DNA from: an uncultured Eubacterium sp.
Lineage (GTDB): Bacteria > Bacillota > Clostridia > Oscillospirales > Acutalibacteraceae
DNA: 64,000 nucleotides
NCBI GenBank assembly: GCA_905234995.1
Contig: CAJOJV010000003.1
Coordinates: 1 to 64,000 of the forward strand
Reading direction: 5' to 3'
The notes under the pieces were generated by a model, which did no database searches, had not been told where the DNA came from, and saw only the letters and a program-made list of their open reading frames with translations. Both the position numbers and the translations under genes were made by a program. Shown here piece by piece: positions 1-8,812 of this stretch (the first letter of the stretch is position 1; each line of letters opens with the position of its first letter).

Positions 1-974
1 AACATATAAAACGCGCCCTCAGGCTCAAAGGTTGTTAGCCCGATTTCGTTAAATCTGTTAACTGCATATTTTCTACGCATATCATATTCATCGCGCATTT
101 TTTTAATATCAGCGTCGCCGTTTTTAAGAGCGTCAATAGCAGCATACTGTGCATTCGTAGGCGCGCTCATAATCGCGAACTGATGAAACTTGGTCATCTG
201 CTTTATAATCGGCGCTGGGCCGAGAGCATAGCCAAGCCTCCAACCCGTCATTGAATAGGTTTTTGAAAAGCCGTTAATAACTATCGTTCTTTCCTTCATA
301 CCCTCAAGTGAAGCAATTGAGCAGTGCTCCTCATCACCGTATGTAAGCTCGCTGTAAATCTCATCCGAAAGCACAATGAGGTTATGCTTTATGCAAACGT
401 CGGCAACAGCCTGAAGCTCATCTTTCCTCATAATACCGCCCGTTGGGTTATTCGGATAAGGAAAAACAAGCATTTTAGTATCAGGAGTAATAGCCTTTTC
501 AAGCTCCTCTGCCGTGAGCTTAAACTTGTTTTCGGCATAAGTGGTGAGCGGAATTGCTCTGCCGCCCGAGGTTTCAACAATCGGCTTGTAACATACGAAG
601 GAGGGCTCAACAACAAGCACGTCATCTCCGTTTGAAATGAGCGTTCTTATTGCCATATCAATACCCTCCGAACCACCTACGGTAACGAGCACTTCGGTTT
701 TAGGGTCATATTCAACGTTATATTTGCGGGTATAATACCTGCATATTTCCTCTCTTAAAGGTAGCATACCTGAATTCGAGGTATATCTTGTTAAGCCTTT
801 ATCAAGATAATCAATTGCCACGGAGCGTATGTGCCACGGAGTCAGGAAATCCGGCTCACCCACGCCCAATGAAATAACATTGTCCATTTCCTCGGCAATG
901 GAAAAGAATTTCCTGATGCCGCTTGGCTTAACCTTAACAATGCTTTCATTTAAAAAATCATCATAATTTATCAA
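1..974 (-). CDS. PLP-dependent aminotransferase, class I/II (C-terminus cut off by window edge)
   Basis: Pyridoxal-phosphate aminotransferase of fold type I, probably acting on aspartate, alanine or an aromatic amino acid; the substrate cannot be told from sequence. About 324 residues are visible of a family norm near 390. The PLP-lysine motif reads GFSKTYSMTGWRLGY, and the N-terminal region carries GVGEPDF and a tyrosine-rich cofactor loop. The best start is a TTG at 974 whose last bases overlap the TGA stop of the Lrp gene (TTGA junction). It has a GGGGGA ribosome site about 9 bases upstream, and no in-frame ATG fits. Translational coupling to the Lrp regulator suggests the regulator controls it or senses its amino acid. 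Confidence 0.88.
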   Translation of the reverse strand, partial: MINYDDFLNESIVKVKPSGIRKFFSIAEEMDNVISLGVGEPDFLTPWHIRSVAIDYLDKGLTRYTSNSGMLPLREEICRYYTRKYNVEYDPKTEVLVTVGGSEGIDMAIRTLISNGDDVLVVEPSFVCYKPIVETSGGRAIPLTTYAENKFKLTAEELEKAITPDTKMLVFPYPNNPTGGIMRKDELQAVADVCIKHNLIVLSDEIYSELTYGDEEHCSIASLEGMKERTIVINGFSKTYSMTGWRLGYALGPAPIIKQMTKFHQFAIMSAPTNAQYAAIDALKNGDADIKKMRDEYDMRRKYAVNRFNEIGLTTFEPEGAFYM

Positions 975-1450
975 AGGGAAATAGTCCCCCTATCGTCAAT
1001 ATTATCGTCAGCAAGGAAAACGCCCTTTTCCTTATACCTTCTGAGCATAAAGTGAGTTGCGGTTGAAACGACGCCCTCAAGAGGTGAAAGCCTTTTAGCG
1101 ACGAACATTGCAACCTCGTGGAAGGATTTATCCGTTACCATAACAACGAGGTCAATTGAACCGCTCATAAGGAATACGGATTCAACCTCCTCAAGCTGAG
1201 CAATTCTGTGAGCCACCGAGTCAAACCCACGGCTGAACTGCGGCTGAATTTTAAGTTCAATAAGCGCGGTAACGGTCTGCACGTTTGCCTTTTCCTTATC
1301 AATAATCGCCTTATAGCCTTTAATTACACCCGTTTCCTCAAAAAGCTTTATTGCCTCCTCAATCTCAGCCTCGGTTTTTCCGAGCATTGAAGCAAGCTCT
1401 TTGTTTGAAAGGCGTGCATTGTTTTCAAGAAGACCTAATAATCTGTCCAT
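971..1450 (-). CDS. Lrp/AsnC family transcriptional regulator
   Basis: A 159-residue feast/famine regulator. Residues 1-55 form the winged helix-turn-helix (LSNKELASMLGKTEAEIEEA), and residues 65-145 form the RAM ligand-binding and oligomerisation domain with the typical VESVFLMSGSIDLVV stretch. Such proteins bind DNA as dimers or octamers and respond to an amino acid. The gene sits between a PHP-type phosphatase 11 bases upstream and an aminotransferase whose TTG start overlaps its stop, so all three are probably co-transcribed. Regulation of the aminotransferase is inferred from this arrangement. The length is normal for the family. Confidence 0.9.
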   Translation of the reverse strand: MDRLLGLLENNARLSNKELASMLGKTEAEIEEAIKLFEETGVIKGYKAIIDKEKANVQTVTALIELKIQPQFSRGFDSVAHRIAQLEEVESVFLMSGSIDLVVMVTDKSFHEVAMFVAKRLSPLEGVVSTATHFMLRRYKEKGVFLADDNIDDRGTISL

Positions 1451-1461
1451 AATTTTGCTCC

Positions 1462-2271
1462 TTACTTAATTTTTATAAGCTTCGGCTTTCTTTCAACGAA
1501 AACCGTCTGATATTCAAAGCCGCAATCCTGCGCCATTTTTAAGCCCTGCTCAATGCCCGAGCCGATTCTTTCGGCAAAATGGCTGTCCGAGCCGAGAGTG
1601 ATATAGTTACCGCCAAGCTCCCTGTATCTTGAAACAACCTTTGCAGCGGGCATAAAGTCCGCAAGCTCCCTGCTAATCTCAGAGGTGTTGATTTCAAGCG
1701 CTTTTTCATTATTTATTAAAAGCTTTAATATGTTATCTATTTTAGCAGAAAATCTGCTTAAATCAACATCAATTTTATATTTTCCCTCAATATAGCGAAG
1801 CGGATAAGTCAAATGAGCAAGCGAATCAAAATTACCCCACTCACAAAGCTGAGTTATTGCATCAATATATTCATCAAGCAATTCATAAACATCAGCGTTA
1901 TTATAATCAATAAAATAATAATCCTGCTTATTTTCAATGTTATGAATTGAGCCAAGCACAAAATCGAATGAAAACTTATTAAGCAGCGCCTCTGCTTCAG
2001 CTTTCCTGTAAATCCCCTGCCCGAGCTCAATACCCGAATATATCTTAAGCTTATCTGAAAGCTTTTCTCTGCAGGCTGCAATATCGGCAAATTGCTTTTC
2101 AAACAGTAAATTGAAATCGGTGCCTTCACCGTCAATATCGCAGTGGTCGGTAATAGTAATAGCCGTTATTCCCTTTTCAATTGCAGATTTGCACATTTTT
2201 TCAACGCTGTGATTGCCGTCAAACGAATGAACGGAGTGCGTGTGCAAATCAAACAAATCAGAATAAATCAT
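1462..2271 (-). CDS. PHP-domain phosphatase, histidinol-phosphatase (HisJ/HisK) type
   Basis: A 269-residue polymerase-and-histidinol-phosphatase domain protein. Metal-binding residues are seen in the N-terminal DLHTHSVHS motif, in LGSIHN, and in the C-terminal SDSHFAERIG, followed by a GFEYQTVFVERKP ending typical of HisJ. The family hydrolyses histidinol phosphate, but no other his gene is present, so the substrate could differ. I chose the ATG at 2271 because AAAGGTGAT lies just upstream. A longer frame beginning at 2304 would add 11 residues unrelated to the family. It is the first gene of the minus-strand unit leading into the Lrp regulator and the aminotransferase. Confidence 0.82.
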   Translation of the reverse strand: MIYSDLFDLHTHSVHSFDGNHSVEKMCKSAIEKGITAITITDHCDIDGEGTDFNLLFEKQFADIAACREKLSDKLKIYSGIELGQGIYRKAEAEALLNKFSFDFVLGSIHNIENKQDYYFIDYNNADVYELLDEYIDAITQLCEWGNFDSLAHLTYPLRYIEGKYKIDVDLSRFSAKIDNILKLLINNEKALEINTSEISRELADFMPAAKVVSRYRELGGNYITLGSDSHFAERIGSGIEQGLKMAQDCGFEYQTVFVERKPKLIKIK

Positions 2272-2340
2272 AATAATCACCTTTAATGCTTTATATAATA
2301 TCATATTTATATATAAAATAAAACAAAATTATTATTTTTC

Positions 2341-2369
2341 TTGAAAAAAAATAATCTCTTTGCTATAAT
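2341..2369 (+). promoter_or_regulatory. Sigma-A type promoter for the ACT/UPF0210 operon
   Basis: TTGAAA (2341-2346) and TATAAT (2364-2369) are separated by 17 bases, about 40 bases before the first gene of the operon. Confidence 0.75.
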
Positions 2370-2410
2370 CTTTTTGAAATTTTGTATATGTATAACGGAG
2401 GTAATATATA

Positions 2411-2680
2411 ATGAGGGCTGTAATTACAGTAGTCGGCAAGGATATGGTTGGTATTCTTGCAAAGGTTTCAACAATCTGTGCGGATAACGACGTTAATATT
2501 ATTGAGGTAACTCAATCCATTCTTCAAGATATGTTTTGCATGATTATGATGGCTGACGTCAGCGAATGCAAGCTTCCGTTTGCAGAGTTTTCAGACATGC
2601 TTTCCTCGCTCGGCGAAAACGAAGGACTTCAGATTCACGTTATGAACGAGGATATTTTTAATTCCATGCACAGAATATAG
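2411..2680 (+). CDS. ACT domain-containing protein (UPF0237 family)
   Basis: An 89-residue protein made of a single ACT domain, the small ligand-binding fold used for amino-acid sensing. It begins RAVITVVGKDMVGILAKVS and continues with the glycine-rich beta-alpha-beta pattern and VNIIEVTQ. It belongs to the UPF0237 group related to the N-terminal half of GcvR. CGGAGG sits 8 bases before the ATG. The gene lies 11 bases upstream of a UPF0210 gene, a pairing conserved in many Bacillota. The function of the pair is not known; a sensor role for this protein is inferred from the fold only. Confidence 0.88.
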   Translation: MRAVITVVGKDMVGILAKVSTICADNDVNIIEVTQSILQDMFCMIMMADVSECKLPFAEFSDMLSSLGENEGLQIHVMNEDIFNSMHRI

Positions 2681-2691
2681 GAGCATAAACA

Positions 2692-4047
2692 ATGATTAAT
2701 ACATTTGATATTCTTGAAACCATCAGAATGATTCAGGATGAATGCCTTGATATTAGAACAATCACAATGGGTATTTCACTTCTGGATTGCGCTGATAAGG
2801 ATATAGACAAAGCCTGCGCAAATATTTATGAAAAAATCTGCAGAAAGGCTGAAAGGCTTGTAGAAACGGGCGAAGAAATTGAAAAGCAGTACGGTATTCC
2901 GATTATAAATAAACGCGTTTCAGTAACGCCGATTGCAATGCTTGCGGGTGTCAGCGGCGGAGAGCCCGTAAAATATGCGCTTGCGCTTGAAAAGGCAGCG
3001 CAAACAATCGGAGTAAACTTTATCGGAGGATACTCTGCACTCGTTCAGAAGGGCTTTTCCGCGGGAGATTTGGAGCTGATTAACTCAATTCCGCAGGCGC
3101 TTGCTCAGACTCAGCATCTTTGCTCATCTGTAAATATAGGTTCAACAAAGGCAGGCATAAATCTTGACGCAGTTAAGCTTATGGGTCAGAAGGTAAAAGA
3201 GGCTGCCGAGCTTACAAAGGATGATAACTGCATTGCCGCAGGAAAGCTCGTTGTGTTCTGCAACGCACCTGAGGATAACCCGTTTATGGCGGGCGCATTC
3301 CACGGCGTATCAGAGCCCGACTGCGTAATCAACGTTGGCGTTTCGGGTCCGGGCGTTGTGCGTTCGGCAGTTTCAAAGTATCCCGATTACAGTATTAATG
3401 AAATAGCCGAGCTAATTAAAAAGACTGCGTTTAAAGTTACAAGAATGGGACAGCTCGTCGGCGTTGAGGCTTCTCAAAGACTCGGCGTTCCTTTCGGCAT
3501 AGTTGATTTATCACTTGCTCCTACTCCCGCAGTCGGCGATTCCGTTGCCCATATTCTTGAAGAAATCGGTCTTGAAAAATGCGGAGCTCCCGGCACCACA
3601 GCCTGCCTTGCAATGCTGAATGATGCTGTTAAAAAAGGCGGCGTTATGGCTTCCTCAAGCGTTGGCGGACTTTCAGGCGCGTTCATTCCCGTTTCCGAGG
3701 ACGCAGGTATGATTGACGCTGCAAGATGCGGCGCGCTGACCATTGAAAAGCTTGAGGCAATGACTGCGGTTTGCTCCGTTGGACTTGATATGATTGTAAT
3801 CCCTGGCGATACAACTCCGGAAACAATCAGCGGAATTATCGCTGACGAGGCGGCAATCGGCATGATTAACGGCAAAACTACTGCAGTAAGGGTTATACCT
3901 GCTATAGGAAAAAACATCGGCGATGAGCTTGAATTCGGCGGTCTGCTTGGCTCCGGACCGGTTATGAAGGTTAACGCTAACTCCCCTGCCAAGTTTATAA
4001 ATCGCGGCGGAAAAATTCCTGCTCCGCTTCACAGTCTTAAAAACTAA
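2692..4047 (+). CDS. PFL family protein (UPF0210/DUF711)
   Basis: A 451-residue protein of the UPF0210 family, structurally related to the glycyl-radical enzyme fold but without the usual radical machinery. The N-terminus has the conserved DILETIRMI and [15 protein letters not shown] stretch. Central and C-terminal glycine-rich segments ([46 protein letters not shown]) match the family, and the length is full. It follows the ACT-domain gene in one operon and ends at a strong terminator. No biochemical role is established, so none is assigned here. Confidence 0.88.
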   Translation: MINTFDILETIRMIQDECLDIRTITMGISLLDCADKDIDKACANIYEKICRKAERLVETGEEIEKQYGIPIINKRVSVTPIAMLAGVSGGEPVKYALALEKAAQTIGVNFIGGYSALVQKGFSAGDLELINSIPQALAQTQHLCSSVNIGSTKAGINLDAVKLMGQKVKEAAELTKDDNCIAAGKLVVFCNAPEDNPFMAGAFHGVSEPDCVINVGVSGPGVVRSAVSKYPDYSINEIAELIKKTAFKVTRMGQLVGVEASQRLGVPFGIVDLSLAPTPAVGDSVAHILEEIGLEKCGAPGTTACLAMLNDAVKKGGVMASSSVGGLSGAFIPVSEDAGMIDAARCGALTIEKLEAMTAVCSVGLDMIVIPGDTTPETISGIIADEAAIGMINGKTTAVRVIPAIGKNIGDELEFGGLLGSGPVMKVNANSPAKFINRGGKIPAPLHSLKN

Positions 4048-4053
4048 ATGATA

Positions 4054-4090
4054 AAGGGTAAAGGTTAAACGCCTTTACCCTTGATTTTTT
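4054..4090 (+). terminator. Rho-independent terminator of the ACT/UPF0210 operon
   Basis: An 11-bp stem (4054-4064 with 4072-4082) encloses a 7-base loop, followed by GATTTTTTG. Confidence 0.85.
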
Positions 4091-4121
4091 GTAAAAACAA
4101 AGGCTCGGAAAACCGAGCCTT
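4091..4121 (-). terminator. Terminator of the Lys/Ala-rich membrane protein gene
   Basis: A 9-bp stem (4100-4108 with 4113-4121) has an AAAA loop. On the minus strand it is followed by TTTGTTTTTAC, so it serves the minus-strand gene ending at 4127. Confidence 0.8.
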
Positions 4122-4126
4122 AATAA

Positions 4127-4978
4127 TTAGTTGAAAATAATATCAGTGTCATTAAAGGTTAATGGCTCATACTTGCCGTTTTCATAAACGTAGCAAGAAG
4201 CAAGCTTTGTTGAAACTGCAAACGTTTTGCCCGAGCAGCTGAATACATAGCAATCCGCATTATTAACAACAACCATTTTATTATTATAAGTGATTGAAGA
4301 ATTGCTTACGTCAGAGGAATATCCGATAACCTTATAGTTATCATGAATAATCTGCTTAAGGAAGAGCTTTGCATCGGCAATGCTGTAAGCAGGAGAAGTC
4401 GTGATTTCATGAGGATTGGAATAAGCCTCATAATCATAAACCTTAACCTCGTCGCTTGCAGTCGTTTCATCATTAGCGGGCTTAAATACCGGAACATAGC
4501 GGAACCACATAATGATGAAGTATATCATAACCCAGATAAGGAGGATTAAGATAATCATCTTGATAATCTTTTTCTTCTTATTCTCGGTAAGAACAACTTC
4601 TTCCTTTTCGGGAATAGCAATTGGAACGAAAGGTTTGCCCTTCTTTGCCGCCTTCTTTTCAAGCTTAGCGTTCTTTTTATTAATCTTTTTCACATAAGCT
4701 GCATAAGCCTTATCGTTAGCCTTTATAGCTTTAAGCTCGGATTTTGACTTATACTCATCAATAGCAGGAATAACTGCCGGCGTAAAATCAACGCCCTTGG
4801 AGGCAGCTTTCTTGGCGCCCTTTTCATTATCCTTGGTGGTTTTCTTTACGAATTTATCATAATCCTTTGCGTGCTTTTTTGCAGCTTTAGCGGCAGCCTT
4901 CTGAGCAGCCTTTTCAGCCTTTGCGGCTTTCTTGGCAGCCTTAGCTTCCTTCTTCGCAAGCTTTGATTCTTTACTCAA
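4127..4978 (-). CDS. Lys/Ala-rich single-pass membrane protein with internal 34-residue repeat, unknown function
   Basis: 283 residues; no family recognised. Residues 1-37 are almost only Lys, Ala and Glu, like a histone-H1 tail. Two copies of a 34-residue unit follow at residues 38-71 and 90-123, sharing the pattern K-x-Y-x-x-[FY]-VKK, then KKAAxKG, then F-x-P-x-x-IP. A transmembrane helix covers about residues 139-159 (MIILILLIWVMIYFIIMWF). Residues 164-283 form a Ser/Thr/Tyr-rich domain with three cysteines, probably outside the cell. The start is a TTG at 4978 with GGAGGG 8 bases upstream. A basic cytoplasmic tail on a membrane anchor could bind nucleic acid, ribosomes or acidic lipid; this is inference only. 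Confidence 0.75.
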   Translation of the reverse strand: MSKESKLAKKEAKAAKKAAKAEKAAQKAAAKAAKKHAKDYDKFVKKTTKDNEKGAKKAASKGVDFTPAVIPAIDEYKSKSELKAIKANDKAYAAYVKKINKKNAKLEKKAAKKGKPFVPIAIPEKEEVVLTENKKKKIIKMIILILLIWVMIYFIIMWFRYVPVFKPANDETTASDEVKVYDYEAYSNPHEITTSPAYSIADAKLFLKQIIHDNYKVIGYSSDVSNSSITYNNKMVVVNNADCYVFSCSGKTFAVSTKLASCYVYENGKYEPLTFNDTDIIFN

Positions 4979-5008
4979 GGCAGAACCCTCCTTATAAAAT
5001 CTGTTATA

Positions 5009-5037
5009 AGTATAACATTAATAAATTCAAATTTCAA
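5009..5037 (-). promoter_or_regulatory. Promoter of the Lys/Ala-rich membrane protein gene
   Basis: On the minus strand TTGAAA (5037-5032) and TATACT (5014-5009) are 17 bases apart, about 30 bases before the TTG start. The rest of the 232-base divergent gap to rnfC is AT-rich and shows nothing else except the rnf promoter. Confidence 0.7.
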
Positions 5038-5147
5038 CAAAAAAATTAAATTAAATCAGTAAAATTATGAACAATTTGTAAAAAAATCAAATTGTAAAAC
5101 AATATTAGGTAATTAATCAAAATATCTATTCTGTAATAATATATTCA

Positions 5148-5176
5148 TTGATTGTTACAGTTTATTATGTTAAAAT
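5148..5176 (+). promoter_or_regulatory. Promoter of the rnf operon
   Basis: TTGATT (5148-5153) and TAAAAT (5171-5176) are 17 bases apart. Any start codon at 5148 would lie inside this promoter, which supports the downstream ATG at 5211 as the rnfC start. Confidence 0.65.
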
Positions 5177-5210
5177 AGAAATATCATTCTGGGAAAGGAA
5201 TAACTTACAA

Positions 5211-6536
5211 ATGAAGCTTAAAACTTTTAAAAGAGGCGTTCATCCTTACGGCGGAAAAGAGCTTTCAAAGGATTGCCCCATTGTTAAGCTTGATGCAGAG
5301 GATATTATGGTATATCCGCTCAGCCAGAATCTCGGCGCACCTTCAAAGCCCGTGGTAAGTAAGGGTGACCGCGTGCTTAAGGGTCAGATGATTGCAGAAG
5401 CAGGCGGCTTTATCGGCGCTCCGATTTTCAGCTCCGTTTCGGGAACGGTTAAAGCCATTGAAAAAAGGCTTACTGCTAACGGAAGCAAGGTTGAAAGCAT
5501 CGTTATTGAAAATGACAGACTTGAGGAAACCGTTGAAGGCTTCGGCATTGAAAGAAATCTTGAAGATATGTCTGCCGAGGATATCGTTGAAGCAGTTAAA
5601 AATGCAGGCATAGTGGGTCTCGGCGGCGCAGGCTTCCCCACTTATGTTAAGCTTTCACCAAAAAACAAAAATGATATTGACACAATTATTATTAACGGTG
5701 CGGAATGCGAGCCTTATCTTACCTCAGACTACAGACTGTTGCTGGAAAAGCCTGAAGAAATTTTAAGAGGAATTCAGGCAATTCTTAAAGTATTTCCAAC
5801 CGCAAAGGCAATTATAGGCATTGAGGATAATAAGCCGGACGCAATCGACCTTATGACGAGAATCGCAAGAATTGACGATAAGGTTGACGTTTGCGCGCTT
5901 AAAACAAAGTATCCGCAGGGCGGCGAAAGGCAGCTGATTTATGCCGTAACGGGAAGAAAGATACATTCAAAAATGCTTCCTGCAGATAAGGGCTGCATTG
6001 TGGATAACGTCGGAACGGTATTTGCTATTTATGAAGCAGTATATAAGAATATGCCGCTGATACATAATATCGTTACCGTTACCGGTGAAGCGGTTAATAA
6101 GGCTGCAAACTTTGACGTTCCGCTTGGCGTTAATCACAGATATATACTTGAAACTGCAGGCGGCGCAAAGGAAAACGCAATTAAGTTTATTTCAGGCGGC
6201 CCGATGATGGGCATTGCGATGGGCAATATTGACGTTCCCACTGTCAAGACAACCTCATCAATTCTTGTTTTTGACAAGGATGACGTTGCAGACGCTAAGG
6301 AAACCAATTGCATCCACTGCGGCAGATGCGTTAAGGCTTGCCCGCAGTCCCTTGTTCCCCAGCTTATGGGACAGGCTATGAAAAAGAATAACGTTGCCGA
6401 ATTTGAAAAGCTCGGCGGTATGGAATGCATTGAATGCGGCTCCTGCGCTTACGTTTGCCCTGCAAAGATTCCGCTTACGCAGATGTTTAAGCTCGGCAGA
6501 GTTCAGGTGCGCGAAGCTAACGCCAAAAAGAACTGA
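5211..6536 (+). CDS. rnfC: Rnf complex subunit C (RnfC), ferredoxin:NAD+ oxidoreductase
   Basis: Soluble peripheral subunit of the ion-pumping Rnf complex; it carries the NADH-binding site and passes electrons between NAD(H) and the membrane part. It has 441 residues from the ATG at 5211, preceded by AAAGGAA. The N-terminus starts with the conserved KTFKRGVHPYGGKELS. The flavin/NADH-binding region includes GLGGAGFPTYVKL and NGAECEPYLTSDYRL. Two [4Fe-4S] motifs close the protein, CIHCGRCVKACP and CIECGSCAYVCP. First gene of rnfCDGEAB, the order usual in Clostridia. A frame extending to 5148 adds 21 unconserved residues and is rejected. Confidence 0.96.
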   Translation: MKLKTFKRGVHPYGGKELSKDCPIVKLDAEDIMVYPLSQNLGAPSKPVVSKGDRVLKGQMIAEAGGFIGAPIFSSVSGTVKAIEKRLTANGSKVESIVIENDRLEETVEGFGIERNLEDMSAEDIVEAVKNAGIVGLGGAGFPTYVKLSPKNKNDIDTIIINGAECEPYLTSDYRLLLEKPEEILRGIQAILKVFPTAKAIIGIEDNKPDAIDLMTRIARIDDKVDVCALKTKYPQGGERQLIYAVTGRKIHSKMLPADKGCIVDNVGTVFAIYEAVYKNMPLIHNIVTVTGEAVNKAANFDVPLGVNHRYILETAGGAKENAIKFISGGPMMGIAMGNIDVPTVKTTSSILVFDKDDVADAKETNCIHCGRCVKACPQSLVPQLMGQAMKKNNVAEFEKLGGMECIECGSCAYVCPAKIPLTQMFKLGRVQVREANAKKN

Positions 6537-6556
6537 CGAAGGGAGGATAATTTAAT

Positions 6557-7513
6557 ATGTATAACGTTTCAATATCCCCGCACGTCAGGGATAAAAGCTC
6601 AACGCAAAAGATAATGCTTGACGTTGCTATTGCGCTTGTTCCCACGCTTGCATTCGGTATTTTCAAATTCGGGCTTAATTCTCTTATGCTCGTGCTTGTC
6701 AGCGCAATAAGCTGCATTGCTTTTGAAGCAGGCTATGAATATATTGCCAAAAAGCCGATTACCGTTTTTGACGGCAGCGCGCTCGTTACGGGCTTAATCC
6801 TTGCCGTTAACCTTCCGCCTACCGCAACCTGGTGGATGGTAATAATCGGCGCGGCATTTGCAATTATTGTTGTTAAAATGCTGTTCGGCGGCTTGGGTCA
6901 GAACTTTATGAATCCCGCGCTTGCAGGCCGTTGCTTCCTTATGATTTCCTTTACCCAGAGAATGACCGATTTCAATATTGACGGCGTTTCGGGAGCAACA
7001 CCTCTTGCGGCAGTAAGAAATGGCGAGCAAGTTGAGATTATGGATTTGCTTATCGGTAACCACGGCGGCTGTATCGGCGAGGTTTGCGTTATTGCGATTC
7101 TCCTTGGCGCGGCTTACCTTATGATTAAAAGGGTTATCAATCCGAGAGTTCCGATTACATACATTCTTTCAACGATTGCAATAATTGCAATTATACGCCT
7201 TATCCAGGGAGAGGGCTTTGATGCCCATTATCTCTTGGTTCAGCTTCTTTCAGGCGGCTTGCTCGTTGGCGCATTCTTTATGTCTAACGACTATGTAACG
7301 ACTCCGATTACTTATCGCGGTCAGATTTTATTTGCGGTAATTATCGGCTTGCTTACGGCAGTATTCAGAACTCTGAGTTCAACTGCAGAGGGCGTTTCAT
7401 ATGCAATCATAATCGGCAACCTTCTTGTTCCGCTTATTGAAAAAGTTACCGTTCCGCATCCGTTCGGTTGCTCGGAAATTATGAAATTCAGAGGGGGCAG
7501 GAAAAATGGCTAA
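6557..7513 (+). CDS. rnfD: Rnf complex subunit D (RnfD)
   Basis: 318-residue integral membrane subunit of the Rnf complex with about nine hydrophobic helices; it takes part in ion translocation. The covalent FMN site is the threonine of SGATPLA (Thr148), in the loop after residue 140. The beginning (SPHVRDKSSTQKIMLDV) and LPPTATWWMVIIGAAFAI are typical. GGGAGG stands about 10 bases before the ATG at 6557. It lies 20 bases after rnfC and overlaps rnfG by 8 bases, consistent with translational coupling in the operon. Confidence 0.96.
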   Translation: MYNVSISPHVRDKSSTQKIMLDVAIALVPTLAFGIFKFGLNSLMLVLVSAISCIAFEAGYEYIAKKPITVFDGSALVTGLILAVNLPPTATWWMVIIGAAFAIIVVKMLFGGLGQNFMNPALAGRCFLMISFTQRMTDFNIDGVSGATPLAAVRNGEQVEIMDLLIGNHGGCIGEVCVIAILLGAAYLMIKRVINPRVPITYILSTIAIIAIIRLIQGEGFDAHYLLVQLLSGGLLVGAFFMSNDYVTTPITYRGQILFAVIIGLLTAVFRTLSSTAEGVSYAIIIGNLLVPLIEKVTVPHPFGCSEIMKFRGGRKNG

Positions 7514-8117
7514 AGAAAAATCAAGCGCATTGAAAAATATTATTGTTCTCTTTGTTGTTGCGGTAATTTCGGTTTCAATTCTTGCGGTGCTGAATCAGAT
7601 TACTGCAGAACCGATTGCAGTTGCAGAAGCAAATGCAAAAGCGGCTGTTTATAAAAACGTATATTCTCAGGCAGCTGACGTTGCCGAAATTGAAAATCTT
7701 GAAGCTCTGCTGAATTCATATACTCCTATAAACGCAGATATAACCATTAACGCTGCGCTTGAGGCGAAGGATGACAGCGGAAATACAATCGGACACGTTA
7801 TTGACGCAACCTCGCCTAACGGCTACGGCGGTGACGTGCAGATTGCTATCGGCATTACAAACGACGGCGAAATCACTGCATTTTCAGTAATCTCCGCAAG
7901 CGAAACGCCCGGTCTCGGCGCAAAGGCTTCAGAGGATGAATTTGCCTCACAGTTTACCGGCTTAAAGGCAACTGAAATTGCTTTTTCAAAGACGGGCGCT
8001 AACCGTGATATTAACGAAATTGACGCCATCAGCGGCGCAACGATTACAACTACAGCCGTTACACAGGCTGTTAACGAAGCAATTTCATTTTATAATAATG
8101 TTTTGAAAGGAGAGTGA
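7506..8117 (+). CDS. rnfG: Rnf complex subunit G (RnfG), FMN-binding
   Basis: 203-residue subunit with one N-terminal membrane anchor (residues about 10-30) and an extracytoplasmic FMN-binding domain. FMN is attached covalently to Thr179 in the motif SGATITT. The GYGGDVQIAIGI and SETPGLGAK stretches are standard for the FMN-binding family. It overlaps rnfD by 8 bases, with the ribosome site GGGGGCAGG inside the end of rnfD. Within the complex it carries electrons between RnfD and the rest of the membrane subunits. Confidence 0.95.
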   Translation: MAKEKSSALKNIIVLFVVAVISVSILAVLNQITAEPIAVAEANAKAAVYKNVYSQAADVAEIENLEALLNSYTPINADITINAALEAKDDSGNTIGHVIDATSPNGYGGDVQIAIGITNDGEITAFSVISASETPGLGAKASEDEFASQFTGLKATEIAFSKTGANRDINEIDAISGATITTTAVTQAVNEAISFYNNVLKGE

Positions 8118-8122
8118 GATTT

Positions 8123-8812
8123 ATGAAGGGTATTGCTGAAAGACTTTATAACGGTATCGTAAAAGAAAACCCGACCTTTGTGCTTATGCTCGGAATGTGT
8201 CCCACTCTTGCGGTTACAACGAGCGCCAAAAACGGTCTCGGCATGGGCGCGGCAACGATGGTCGTTTTAATCCTTTCAAACTTTATGATTTCCCTTTTGC
8301 GTAAAATAATTCCCGACGCGGTTCGCGTTCCCGTGTATATCACGATTATCGCGTCTTTCGTAACCGTTATTGAAATGGTTATGCACGCTTACGTTAAATC
8401 GCTTTATGACAGCCTTGGAATATTCATTCCTCTGATCGTTGTTAACTGCATTATTCTCGGCAGAGCCGAGTCTTACGCAAACAAGCACAATCCCCTGCTT
8501 TCAATCTTTGACGGCGTGGGCATCGGTCTCGGCTTCACAATTGGTTTAACCACAATTGGAATCGTGCGCGAGCTTCTCGGCAGCGGCTCAATTTTCGGGT
8601 TGAGAATTATGCCAAGCTCTTACGAGCCTATTTCAATTTTCGTTATGGCTCCCGGCGCTTTCTTTATACTTGCAATGCTTTGCGCAATTCAAAACAAGCT
8701 GAAGCTCAAGGGCGCAAACCGCCACGTAAACAACGACGGCGGGTGCGACGGCGACTGTGCTAACTGCAGTATGAAAGAAATTGAGGAAAAGGAGGCAAAG
8801 AATAATGGCTAA
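8123..8812 (+). CDS. rnfE: Rnf complex subunit E (RnfE) with Cys-rich tail
   Basis: 229-residue integral membrane subunit of the NqrD/RnfE family, six predicted helices, part of the membrane electron and ion path. The core carries ENPTFVLMLGMCPTLAVTT and IVVNCIILGRAE, with the conserved Cys residues that hold the intramembrane Fe-S cluster. The ATG at 8123 is placed correctly behind GGAGAG; a GTG at 8114 is too close to that site. The last 30 residues form a hydrophilic tail with three cysteines (GGCDGDCANCS), which the core fold does not need. It overlaps rnfA by 8 bases. Confidence 0.93.
   Translation: MKGIAERLYNGIVKENPTFVLMLGMCPTLAVTTSAKNGLGMGAATMVVLILSNFMISLLRKIIPDAVRVPVYITIIASFVTVIEMVMHAYVKSLYDSLGIFIPLIVVNCIILGRAESYANKHNPLLSIFDGVGIGLGFTIGLTTIGIVRELLGSGSIFGLRIMPSSYEPISIFVMAPGAFFILAMLCAIQNKLKLKGANRHVNNDGGCDGDCANCSMKEIEEKEAKNNG

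Noticed and set aside
3474-3992. A 172-residue minus-strand frame inside the UPF0210 gene; similar frames at 50038-50532 and 42953-43438.
   Set aside because: Shadow frames opposite well-conserved proteins, rich in Ser/Pro/Ala as expected for antisense reading.
4979-5210. A riboswitch in the 232-base gap before rnfC.
   Set aside because: The start sites given by the two promoters leave leaders of under 45 bases on both sides; no conserved structure is seen.
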